From NCBI GenBank assembly GCA_026874595.1, contig CM049313.1, forward strand, positions 64,236,159-64,300,158: a stretch of DNA of 64,000 bases. The letters run 5' to 3'. The position numbers were made by a program, and so were the translations under genes. The first letter of the stretch is position 1. Each line of letters starts with the position of its first letter. The notes under the pieces were generated by a model, which saw only the letters and a program-made list of their open reading frames with translations, had not been told where the DNA came from and searched no databases. The stretch is from Sipunculus nudus (taxonomy: Eukaryota > Annelida > Sipuncula > Golfingiida > Sipunculidae). Of the stretch, positions 49,150 through 60,444 are shown piece after piece.

Positions 49150-50590
49150 TAAGCTCAGCTGAATTTGTCTATAACTAGTATAAGGATATTTTATGAGCTT
49201 CTTAAAAATGCGGGTCGTATAATCATGTTTGTGAATGGATGGGCCTTGTGACCCTACCCTTGACCTTGTGAACCCCCAAAAAAGAATCTTCTCCTATTGG
49301 CAGATAGGCAACATGTGGAAGATAGGAGATCTGGGATGAAAAGTTTAGCTTTAAATGCTTCCACAATGTTTAAAAGAAGATGGTCCTGTGACCTTGACCT
49401 TTGGTATCATGACCCCAAAATCCATAGAGTCCTAAGTTTAGTGGTGAGCCATATATATGTTTGAATTATCATCTGGAAACAAATTTGCACAGAGAGGGCC
49501 ACTGTGACCATGACATTGAACCTTGTGACCTCAAAATCCATAAGTTGCTTCCACTATTGGCAGGTGAGAAATATGTGCAAAATAGAAGGTTTGGGATTAA
49601 AATCTGGCTTAAAATACATCCACAACCTTTTAAAAGAAGTAGGTTCTGTGACCTTGACCTCATGACTCTAAAATCAATAGTGATCTTGCTATAGCAGTGG
49701 GCCATATAAGTCAAGTCTAAAATCCATATGTCAATCCAAACTGGAGTTATAATCCAGAAAAAAGTCTGATGGACATACAGAAAGACAGACAGACTGACTG
49801 ACAGGGTGATTACCCACAGGCACTCATTTTCAGCACTCAAATGGCCTAGAAACCGTAGACACATTGAGTATGGGCGATATTACTGTTATAAAATAACTTT
49901 TATAACAGGTATATCACCCATACTCGATGTGTCTACGGTTTCTATGCCATTTTAGTGCTGAAAACGAGTGCCTGTGTGATTACCCTAATAACCACAAGTT
50001 TTCAGGACATGAAATGAAACCACAATTGAGAATCTGATAGTTTCAATATAATATTGCAGTCTTGAAAATGTTGGAAAAAATGCATCAAAATAGAAAATAT
50101 ATAGATGGCGCCACCAGTCTTCAGGAAGTGAAGAAACCAATCATAACCATGCAATAATAACCCCTGGTTTTGGGACTTTTAATGAAACCACAGCTGAGAA
50201 ACTGACATGATTACTGTCATCTGATGGTCTCAAAAATGGAAAATAAAATGTAGTAATTAAATACAGGTGGCACCACCAATTTATGGAACTGACTAAACTA
50301 GTCATTGTCAATATTCAGGGCAAGATTCAAGGCAATCCATGCATTAATTATCAAGATAATGGAGGTTTTATATCAATATTTCGATTGTTGGTACTCACAA
50401 GCCCTATAGTTTGGAGGATTTAGGTCACAGTGACCTTTTTCAGGTTTCCAAGAAAGTATTTAATTGACCTCCATGGATGTTCACTTAGAATTTCCAGACT
50501 CAGAGGTTACAATATGTGCCTTGTTAATGGGCAACATAAAAAGCGTCATTCTTATACCTCATGTGTCTTTCAGTCAGCTGAGCTTAAAAC
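49150..50590 (+). mobile_element. Pearl/Helentron-like element, copy E, interrupted by a hairpin MITE
   Basis: The left end AGCTCAGCTGAATTTGTCTA matches the reverse complement of copy A's right end. The left interior holds GTGACCTTGACC-containing units (49245-49670), the reverse complement of copy A's GGTCAAGGTCAC units, so A and E are the same subfamily in opposite orientations. The right end CAGTCAGCTGAGCTT and AAAA (50571-50589) keeps only half of the terminal hairpin. A 162-bp MITE sits at 49815-49976. The 131-codon reverse ORF (49469-49864) crosses repeat and MITE and is not a gene. Confidence 0.65.
49807..49984. mobile_element. 162-bp hairpin MITE, hAT-like, with 8-bp target duplication
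   Basis: The element spans 49815-49976. The two arms are 79 bp each (49815-49893 and 49898-49976) with 72 of 79 positions complementary and a 4-base loop TAAC, so almost the whole element is one hairpin. The ends are CACAGGCACTC and GAGTGCCTGTG. TGATTACC is repeated exactly on each side (49807-49814 and 49977-49984). An 8-bp duplication is typical of hAT elements. It is non-autonomous and inserted inside copy E. Confidence 0.88.
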
Positions 50591-52654
50591 CTGATAAAAC
50601 TGACTAAGCATAAATGGTGGTTTCCCTTAGTGCATCTGTGATAACACTGCACTGTTGCTGTATTCATGTCAGTACTCACTGTTGAGTCTGACTTCCCTGG
50701 TATCTTGGTAATACAGCTCAGTGTAATGTGAAGGCATTCCAGTATTATGTAGATGAATATGGAGAGGCCTCCAGAAGCTTACAGTAATAGGGGCAGATAA
50801 GAGAAAATAGGGGTAAAAAACATGGAAACTAATAAGAGAAACTTCTTGAAAGATGTCCTCAGGTCAGGGAAAGGGGTGGGGTTTATGCCAAATTTTGTTT
50901 GAAACACTTAAGGAAAAGGTTGTGGCAGTGGCAGCTGAAAAAGGGGAAGGGGGGGGGGGGGGGTTGTCAAGATTTCTTGACCCTCATCCCCTACTCTGGA
51001 TGTGCTTCTTAGTTATAAACATCTCAACTGTCCAAAATTCAAGATTCCCAATGATTGAACATGACTGCTACTGAGTCTTGATTGATAGGTGACAGACAAA
51101 TTTGGCTTGTGGTGTCTGCTTTAGATTTGACTGCACATACAAGCTCTGGGTCATAACTGTTGGCAACAAGGCATGCTGGTCTATGGAATAACCTTTGATT
51201 CAGGGGGAGTACCATGCTGCCTCTGAGCTAGCATCCCCCTGTGTCCATGGAAACAGCTGCTGAAGCCAGCACCTGCCTCCAGATGTGAAAATGATTGAGC
51301 CAGACACCCTGTCTCACAACTGTCATGTTACAGCAATGAAAACCAAGTGACACACATTTTTCCCAATCCTGTACACTCCCCTTAAATTACAAGCACAACT
51401 TACAGTGCAAGCACAGTGTGCCCAGCAACAAGTTGAAGGGGAGGCCTGGCTTGCGTTTCTTTTTGTGCTTGACTAGCCTGTCATTTTGTATCTAAGCACT
51501 ATTCTTCCACAAAGAAATCAAAATATGCATAAAAAGTCTGACGGAGCAACCTGCAAGCTCACCTCAGAGGCCAGTGCCCACAATGGGAACAGATGGGAAT
51601 ACAGGCCCCTCAGCATGTGCATTCATACAAGTCATAGGATGAAGTAACGTCACGCAGAATCTTTCACCTGTCTGTTTTTCTAAGTAGCCCTGTCTGTACC
51701 TATGACATGCATCGTTCCTGATAGACAGGCTAAACCAACAATTGTAAATACATATGCTATACAAGATACATATGTTCATAAGTTGCTGGTGCAGGCACAA
51801 GCTAGGTAAACACTGATCGGATATTGTGCTAAAGGGTTTTTGTAGGCTACACAGCTTATTTTTTTGGCAGCTTTCAAAATATATGATAAATTAATATAAT
51901 GAGATGTGATTATCTGTGCCCCTCAAAACAGGAAGGAACGTACACAAGCCTACCCTGACCACACCCAGAAACACACCTTTGTGTAATCTATCTTGCACGT
52001 AAAGTAAGCTATTTCCTCAGCCTTTTTTTTACAAAAGATAGGTCCATAGCCTGAATACAGAGTTGTCTACTGAAAGAGGATGCAAGTGAATTTATGATAA
52101 GAATTGGTTAATATTATTGCACCTTCTTTAAGAAGTATTATGCTTTTGTCTTGGCTGGCTGGTTTGTCTGTTTTACCCAAATATTTATGAACAGAAGGAA
52201 CAATCAATGATAATTAAATTTTGTAGGTTTCTAGATCACCCTCATATATTTCTGTTTAAAAGATTCTTCACTTTTGCCAGACAGGGAAATATTTTATAGG
52301 ACACCATCGCCATTCACTGGACAACCTTTCTTCCAGCAGACAGAGCTGAACTGTGATGCTAGGGTGAGTTGGTGAACCATTACACACATTTTTCTTAGCT
52401 TGGATTCATACTCATTACTTGTGCCAAGGTAACACACAACAAAGTTTGACAGGGATTCTAGTTATTGTAGTGGTGATCTGGGATGTTGGCAGAGGCATAT
52501 ATGCAGTCTCTGACTGCTCTTTAATTGTTATGACTAATTTGCCGTTCTTAAAACTTCTTAATTCATTTCTTAAGTCTATACATCAAGGAACAATGTAATA
52601 TCCATGACATGCCAAAACACTGGATGAAAAAATAGGTTCCATGGATATTTGACC
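50591..52654. other. Non-coding DNA with one poly(G) run
   Basis: No supported gene. A G15 run lies at 50949-50963. The ORF at 50853-51074 spans it and encodes a Gly run, a by-product. The reverse ORF at 51564-51800 has no recognisable domain. Confidence 0.5.
50949..50963 (+). repeat. Poly(G) tract, G15
   Basis: Fifteen consecutive G, preceded by GGGG and AA. Confidence 0.9.
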
Positions 52655-52742
52655 ATGCATGTTCTGGCGGGATTGAACCAGAGGCCTTCAGCTATGAAGA
52701 GCAACTCCATATCCACTGGACCTCATACTACAACCAATATTA
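52655..52742 (-). repeat. tRNA-derived SINE remnant (minus strand)
   Basis: Read on the - strand: TCCAGTGGATATGGAGTTGC (A-box region, from 52730 down), then AGCTGAAGGCC, then a canonical B box GGTTCAATCCC (52679-52669). It shares the AGCTGAAGGCC segment with the remnant at 990-1064. A full tRNA cloverleaf is not preserved. Confidence 0.55.
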
Positions 52743-54428
52743 TTTTCAAACATATATGTTAAACCTTTTCTAATGAATTTAAGCAAAAATTTGTTATTTT
52801 CTCTCTTTTTGCAAATAGGAAGATATATATTATGTCTCATTTGATTTTCTCTGAAAGAAATATTATTTATGGTTTGACCCAAAGTACATAATTATAATAT
52901 TATATAGAAATGCAGTTTCATAAAATTCTATATTTACTTAATATTTACTTATGTAAACAATTGTTTCAGCGATAAAAAATCAAAAATTTCATTGCAACTT
53001 GAATGCAAGCATGACAAAAGTACATTAATCATTCACCAAAAAGCACTTAGAGTGAAATTCTTTCAGACATTTTTTTTATTTAATGAGTAAATATCACATA
53101 AATATCCATTCCCCTTGTTTTGGGAGTTCGTGTTAATTTGTGTACATTGTATATATGATCAACACTAACATTAGTGGCTATCATAAAATGTTGTATAATA
53201 TATCATATTTCATTATGATATGTATGCCTGCATTGTTCATGAATGGCCGGTATATTCATTTATCTACTTCAATCAGAAACAATTATATACATCAGTCCAG
53301 TGGCGATTCTTATGTTCTCTTAAATAATAGCACATAATACTATGAGGCACTTCCTCTGAGTGGCACTGACAGTCCAAGGTAGCCAATAATTATATGTTAT
53401 GACACTTGCACAATGATACTGTTCTATAGCCACTGTATCCTTACACTCCCTCATCCTAAATAATACAACTGTGATGGTATCACATGTACTGTTTTTGTCT
53501 TTATTATACTTATTGAAATTAATGGCCTGGAATGTCCTATCCAGCCCCATGCCAAGTTGCACGTTTTCAAATTTAAGCCACTCGGTGGGTCACCAGTGAT
53601 AAAAAATGGGTCATGTCTCTGATCAAAAGGTTATTAAATTTATGCCACAGCTGAGCAGGGTTGACACATCATGATAGCAGACACTCCGCAACAGTATATG
53701 GAAGTTTCTTAAAGTCATTTACTAATCATTTCAATTATCTGAAGAAGGTTTTTACAACTGTGGTCCTGATTCTGGATGCTATCATTGTTTCAGAGCTTGG
53801 CCCCACGTGGATCAAGAATAAAACCACAAGTGATTTAACATACTATTCACTGGTCCAATTAAGCTGTACATAAAATATGACATGGGAAATTTAGCTATTA
53901 CATAATTATTTATCCAGAAAAATTCTTGAAAAATATAAGCTGTGAAGCCTAAACATGTTTGTGTCTTATGAATGATTTGATGTTTAATTTGTCACTCAAT
54001 TATGTTAGCTGCCTCCTATATCCTTCATATCTGTGTAAAAAAATAAATATTGTAACTTATGTACATACAAACAAACAATGTCCACATTTCATATGGAAGC
54101 TAAGGGCATATATATATATAAACTGTTTATGTGTGTGTCCATATGATCACAGGCACCTATTTATAAATTCCTATACTGTGGATGTAAATTTATAATATCA
54201 CAGTATGGTATGGTAATAAATGAGTCTGGTCACTTAAAAAGATTGCAACTTGGTGAATACATCATCTAAATATATGAAAAGTTCTATATTTATTGTTAAT
54301 TAAATGATAGCTTTCATGACACTTAGGTTATTGCAATCAATTACTGATGGGAACATCACCAGCACCTGTGGTCCTGTTCATCTTATGCAGTGATGACACT
54401 ATAAAGTTTCAATATTAGGGACTTTGCA

Positions 54429-54480
<52 letters not shown>

Positions 54481-55423
54481 TAAGAGCTGGACCTGTGTGT
54501 GGGTAACAACCTGTTGTCCTGTAAAAATGCCCTATATGGATCAGTTTATATGGAAGGTAAGGGCAGATCAAGGACAGTGGAAAGTGAGGGGTTTTCTAAT
54601 CTGACTGAAGGTCAAATACTCAAAAAAAAAAAAAAACCAGGTCCAAAACTCTAAGAGGGAGGTAGCTTTAAAAACTGGAGGGAAAAACACTGCAGAAAAA
54701 GAAATTCTCCCCATAAGGGGTGCTTTAAACCACCCCTCTGGATCCATCCCTGTGGTTGTTAGTGGTGAAGTATGTCATGAACTGTAAGGCTTGACTTGAA
54801 GAGCAGAGAAACACCTGTCTGATGCTAACAGCACTGGTGAAGATCGTTCCAGTGGCTTCAGCCCTGACACATGATACAGCCCTCTACTCATAAATACAGC
54901 TCTTGTATCTGTATCTGAAGTGCAGCTTGATCATACGGTGTTGATGTCATTATCGCAGAGACCTGCTGTTTGGTGAGAAACATAATATCAGTCCAGCAGG
55001 AGTTGTAGCAGCTTCTTCAGTGATGGAAAAAGAGCACTGCTTTAACTACGATTATCATCATCACCCACTTGGGACTTGTGGTATGTTGTGATAAACTAGT
55101 TGTGTAACACAGGACTATATACCGCAGGTCTATCTCTCAGCAATGGACAGACTGGTCTTAACAAAGGAGGATTAAAGCTCAGATAAACAGACTGAGAACA
55201 AAATGTATAAAAGGTGTGTCCATTTGGATATATATGGATATATAATAATATTAATATTAATATAACATGTTCATGCTAATGTTTGAAAATTCTGCCAGCT
55301 TTGTGATTAATAAGAACTGCTAAATTTTGAACATTGAATTAATAAGGTATATGAACAACTCTCTTGAATATCTAAACAAATGTAAGTTCATATCTGTCTG
55401 CATGAGGAGAGAGAGTGCATACA
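52743..55423. other. Non-coding DNA with a TA microsatellite
   Basis: A TA tract at about 54433-54475 and an A13 run near 54625 are the only notable sequences. No gene found. Confidence 0.5.
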
Positions 55424-55443
55424 AGAGAGAGAGAGAGAGAGAG

Positions 55444-55481
<38 letters not shown>
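55424..55481. repeat. GA microsatellite
   Basis: GA repeats with two interruptions (AAAGATA). The Arg/Glu ORF over it is simple sequence. A CT-rich stretch of similar length lies about 200 bp downstream (55672-55815). Confidence 0.9.
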
Positions 55482-55486
<5 letters not shown>

Positions 55487-55671
55487 CAGACAGAGACTTT
55501 AGACATGGATTGTTATATACAGCACAACAGTGGGAAATTAACAGCTCCACTCATTGTTCCTGGCATGAAGGAAAAGAAAAGGGAAAAACAAGGAAATTAA
55601 GAAATATGGATATTAGAGACATGAATTAAGTAAAAGATTCAAATCAGGGCATAAGTACAGGCGTCTGTTCT

Positions 55672-55815
55672 CTGTTTGTCTGTCTCTCTCCCTGCCCCTT
55701 TCTCCTCACTCTGTCTCTTTTTCTCTGTCTGCTCCTCTCTCCTTCTCTGTCTCTTTTCCTCTCTCTCTCTCTCTCCATTGACCTCCCTCTTTCTTTCTGC
55801 CTGTCTCTCTCTCCT
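55672..55815. repeat. CT-rich low-complexity tract
   Basis: Almost continuous CTCTCTGTCTC-type sequence. It is roughly complementary to the GA tract at 55424-55481, so the two could pair. Confidence 0.85.
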
Positions 55816-57114
55816 GTGTATGTACACTGTTTGAGTGTCAACTGCTTTGATTGTTTATCTGATACACTCTTATTATTTATATACCTTCATGTACACTTTA
55901 AAGTATCTACTTGTACAGAGGCCTTTACATCATGCACCAGCCCTAACAACCACACCATATCAGTGTCTATTGGACCTATAGCTAGTCCTACATACATGTA
56001 TAAATACATGTTTCAACCCCAAAATGTCTTGTGTCATACCCTCTAATCCTGAGGACAGCAGTGACTGACAGACTTCTTCTGACTGAGAGCCAGCTCTGAC
56101 AAAAGTAGCATTCATCATGCCTTACATATAACAGAATTATATACTGTACATGCATCAACATAATGTGATTTATGTTCACATTTATAAACAATTATGATGT
56201 TATGATCACCACAATGGGCACAAAAGATACCATGTATCCTGTCTATTATTCATTCATGATATATATCTCATACAGCATGCAAAAAAGCAGCATATACCAT
56301 AAGAAAAACCATGATGTACATCAATTTTATGATGACATATGGTTAAAGTCTGCTGAATCATACAGCTTACATAGAGCATTATGTTAAGTGTGAAAGTTTG
56401 GTTTATATCTGGTACAATGGGAAATGGATTTGTCAGGAACCATACGTATAGACCTCTACTGAGGAGTAAACTTCCGGCAAAGAGACTTAAACATATTGTT
56501 GTATAAATTAAGCACTAATGATGATTCCTGATTTTGGCAATATATAACAGAGTTGGCAAATTTTTTACCCGAGGGAGGGTTAAATATTGAGGTCTGAAAG
56601 AATTTTTTCTGACAGAATCTTTAGGAACTATAGGACATTCATAACACGGATGTTTCTGACAGCCTTTTTGTAGCGGGGAGGGGGGGGGGGGGGGGGGGAT
56701 TACAGTTTTTCAGTCAATAAAGTAAGTTTCAATAATCATTGATTATTGATAGTGATGAATAACAGAAGGAATCATCTTAAAATACCCATTTTGAATATAC
56801 TTCCTGAAACTGACAGTGTATCAATTAAAGGCAATTTTAGGTTCACTATTATGGGTGACTGGCAGTTTACAGCTGCTTTATATCATTTCAAATGTGACAC
56901 CATCATCTGAATACAATAAAGCCAGATATCACAAGTCACACAGCTGGTATAATAATTGAGGATAAACCACTAGTTTAACAAACAGAATTATCTTTGTATA
57001 CAATGTAACAAATATTATCTTTTTATTGTAGAAATATCTTTCACTCCATCTTCTAAAATTTCTATTTTTAATAACATTGGACGATTTTAGATCATGTTTC
57101 CAAACATGTAAAGG
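55816..57114. other. Non-coding DNA with a poly(G) run
   Basis: No gene seen. A G19 run at 56680-56698 is the longest in the window. Confidence 0.5.
56680..56698 (+). repeat. Poly(G) tract, G19
   Basis: Nineteen consecutive G after GGGGA. Confidence 0.9.
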
Positions 57115-59080
57115 AACTAGATGTGTCGGAATGACACGAATGCCCCCGCTTGGGGCAAATTAGAAACATTTGTTCAAATTTGTAAAATTTTTAAGTTCAG
57201 GAGGTGTCGTATTGTCAATAAGGGCAAAATGCAAACTCCATCTGTAACGGGTCATTATCAAGCAACACACAAAAAATCAGGCCAGTATCTGCAAGCATTG
57301 TGAAAAAAAGTCCATACATGTGCATTTTTCATAAAAATTTCTGTCTCTCATGAAATTTTCTATGTTCAGGATCTGTCATATGGTCAAAAATAGGTCAACT
57401 GGGACGAAACGCGAACTCGAACTTTAAGTGGTCATTATGCGCCAAAAGACCAAACATTAGGCCAGTATCTGTAAGCATTGCATTGCAAAACTAGAATATA
57501 AGCAAAACCTGATAATCAGTTATAAATTTAAATTGCTCCTACATAAGCTCCTAAGTTTTGTTTTATACTAAGCTCTGTGAACTTGAAAAGTAGGTCAAGA
57601 TCACCCATCTTTGAACTTGACCAAGATTTTGTAAATATAACGCAATAGCACTGAAGAAATGAAGATCCTGTGTTGAATACCTTTGGAGATATCCTGCACA
57701 AATGGCCAAAATTGAAAATCCGATAAAAATTCATTAAAAAATCAGAAATTGTTGATGGTGCCACCAAAATTGTGCAGTATGCACAGACTATCATTCCAAA
57801 TGATCACAGTAAGTTTTGTGAAAATCCACACAATGGTTCCTGAGATATAAGCTTCTGAGTGTTTTTGTATAATCAGCTCTAAAACAAAGAAAAATAGGTC
57901 AAGGTCTCCCATCTTTGCACTTGACCAAGATTTTGTTAATATTCATCTTCACTGATGAAATAAAATTCCAACAGTGAATCCTTTTGGAGATATCCCTCTC
58001 AAAAGGCAAAAATTGAAAAATCCGATAAAAATTGATTAAAAAATCAGAAATTGCAGGTGGCGCCACCAAAATTATGCAGCACGTACAGACCTTCAGTCCC
58101 AATGATCATAGTAAGTTTTGTGAAAATCCACACAATGGTTCCTGAGATATAAGCTTCTGAGTGTTTTTCTATAATCAGCTTTAAAATGTATAAAAATGGG
58201 TCAAGGTCATCCATCTTCGAACTTCACCAAAATTTTATCGATATACATCTCTACTGCTGAAATAAAAAAATCAACGGTGAATCCTTTTAGAGATATCCCG
58301 CTCACAAGGTAAAAGTTAACAGACGCGGGACGGACGGACACTGGACGTACAGCTAGACAGACGGACAGACGGACAGCTTGGGTGATGTCAATAGCCCATC
58401 AGCCTATGAGCTGAGGGCTAAAAACAGCTTTACATGTACATTTGTCATGAAAATATATATTTTTCATGAAATTTTCTATGTTTAGGTGCCGTCAAACAAT
58501 CAAAAGTAGGTCAACCAGGACAAAACGTGACCTCAATCTGTAACTGGTCATTATCTGCCAATACATAAAAAAAATCAGGGTGATATCTGCAGGCATTGCG
58601 AAAAAAGTTTGTACATGTGTATTTGTCATGAAAATTTTTATTTTTTATGAAATTTTCTTTGTTCAGGAGCCGTAAAATGGTCAAAAGTAGGTCAACCGGG
58701 ACGAAACGCAAACTCGATCTGTAACAGTTCATTATCTGCCCACACACCAAAAATCAGTCCAATATCTGCAGGCATTGCGAAAAAAGTCTATACATGTGTA
58801 TTTGTCATGAAAATTTTTATTTTTTATTAAATTTTCTTTGTTCAGGAGCCGTAAAATGGTCAAAAGTAGGTCAACCGGGATGAAACACGAACTCATTCTG
58901 TAACTGGTCATTATCTGCCTACACACCAAAAATCAGGCCAATATCTACAGGCACTGCGAAAAAAAAGCCGTACAACTGTTTGATTTCTGAATGACAGAAT
59001 GACGGAAGGACAGAATGACGGAATGATGGACATGGGTAAACTATATGTCCTGGCCACTTTGTGGCGGGGGCACAAAAAAT
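57115..59080 (+). mobile_element. Second tandem-core element family, with terminal hairpins at both ends
   Basis: The left end AACTAGATGTGTCGGAATGA contains a hairpin (GTGTC, loop GGAAT, GACAC; 57123-57137) and TGCCCCCGC (57141-57149). The right end has GCCAC-TTT-GTGGC (59053-59065) and GCGGGGGCA (59064-59072), the exact reverse complement of the left TGCCCCCGC, then CAAAAAA. The core consists of ~180-bp units, with GGTCAAC(C/T)GGGA-type phrases at about 57392, 58509, 58690 and 58869. A GACGGAAGGACAG-type microsatellite precedes the right hairpin. A different element (57482-58425) is nested in the core. No protein is encoded. Confidence 0.68.
57482..58425 (+). mobile_element. Third tandem-core element, nested in the second
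   Basis: It interrupts a ~180-bp unit of the host element: GCATTGC lies at the left junction and TTTACATGTACATTTGTCATG-like host sequence resumes at the right. The core holds about 300-bp units, with TTCCTGAGATATAAGCTTCT at about 57837 and 58139 and an earlier partial unit. Each unit has GGCGCCACCAAAAT and TAGGTCAAG(G/A)TC. The right end has GGACAGACGGACAGCTTGGG and the hairpin TAGCCC-A-TCAG-CCTATGAG-CTGA-GGGCTA (58392-58420), then AAAAA. A related copy starts near 63.5 kb. Confidence 0.68.
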
Positions 59081-60444
59081 TCCCTGTGAAGACACTGTTG
59101 GCTGAAACACATTTGGGAGGAAATAAAAAAAAACTGTTTGAGAGGATTATTTCATTCTGGTTAGTGTGAATGCAATTGACAGTCATATCTAATGAATCCA
59201 TATCATGCTCTGATCTGATTTCCTCACTCCTGCATTAGACTTAAAAAAAGTGATTTTAAGGCAAACTTTGTATATAACCACAAGTATATACGAATGACAC
59301 ATAATATTACAGAGACAGTTTTATATGAGCTGCCAGGAGGACAATAATTACTCATAAACAAACCTGTATAAAACAGTAAACACATGATATGAAGATAAAG
59401 ATAATTGCAACTTGGTGACTATAAGGTCTAACCTTAATTCTGAAAAAAAACAGCACCAATATCATTATGCCATAAAATGATATATGCACCATAAACCTGG
59501 GTTTTCATATGGTCTAATTTTTTTACTTGTGTTTAAATAACCATCAACTCCTAAATGCAATTATCATATTATTCACAAAAATACATGATTCTTATAAAAG
59601 AATGTGTATTACAGGCCTGTAACTATTTAAGTGTATATACATTCGATCAGAAACTGCTGGGGAGGACAGTCACCCATCCAAAAGCTAATTGCGCCCTAAC
59701 AAGCTTAACTTAGATGATATTTCCATCCGTATTACCGCTATTCGAAGACACAGTCATAAGAAGAAGTCTCATGAGGTGCATTTGTGTGGATGATTATTGC
59801 TTTCCTGGGCTTACAATTATCCGAAGTAAAGGTTTATAAGAATCAAGATATCTATCAATTAAATACTCTTTATTCTTGCAAGCTTAACATCCTGCGTGAA
59901 TTGCACACAGGCAACGGGCATGCTAGGAGTGGTACACAAGTTCACTTAGTCACTAATTGATGTTCATTTGGAACTTTTGAACATTTCATATATTATGATT
60001 AATGAATCTGTATCTTAAAAAAATATTTGACCTGTTGCATTGCAAACAAGCTCCAGTGTGATGTGTATGTTGCTTGATGTCATGTCATGTAATACTAACA
60101 ATGCTTGTCAGATACAAACTGCAGTGCCCACAAGAGACAGGGGGATCACCTTAACATCATCGGTAGTAGAGAAATTAAGATTCTTTTAAAAATTAAGCTC
60201 TCAAGATATTTTTTGGGGTTGACATATAAGAAAGATCACCAAATTGGAATAAAGATGGTTATCCTTTAAAATTGGCCTAGTTAATATCGCAACCGGGACT
60301 AAGCCAGAACAAAATCCATCTCATGAATGATCGATTCTGAGCCAGTTCTAAAGAGTGGCCAAGACATGATTTTGAATTGTAGTTGGACAAGGGCATATCA
60401 GTGTACATGTCAATTAGGTCTGTTATGATACACTGCATAGTGCA
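59081..60444. other. Non-coding DNA, nothing recognised
   Basis: No gene or repeat that I can support. Confidence 0.5.

Noticed and set aside
49469-49864. 131-codon reverse ORF with a hydrophobic stretch
   Set aside because: It runs across tandem-core repeat units and into the hairpin MITE, so it is repeat-derived.
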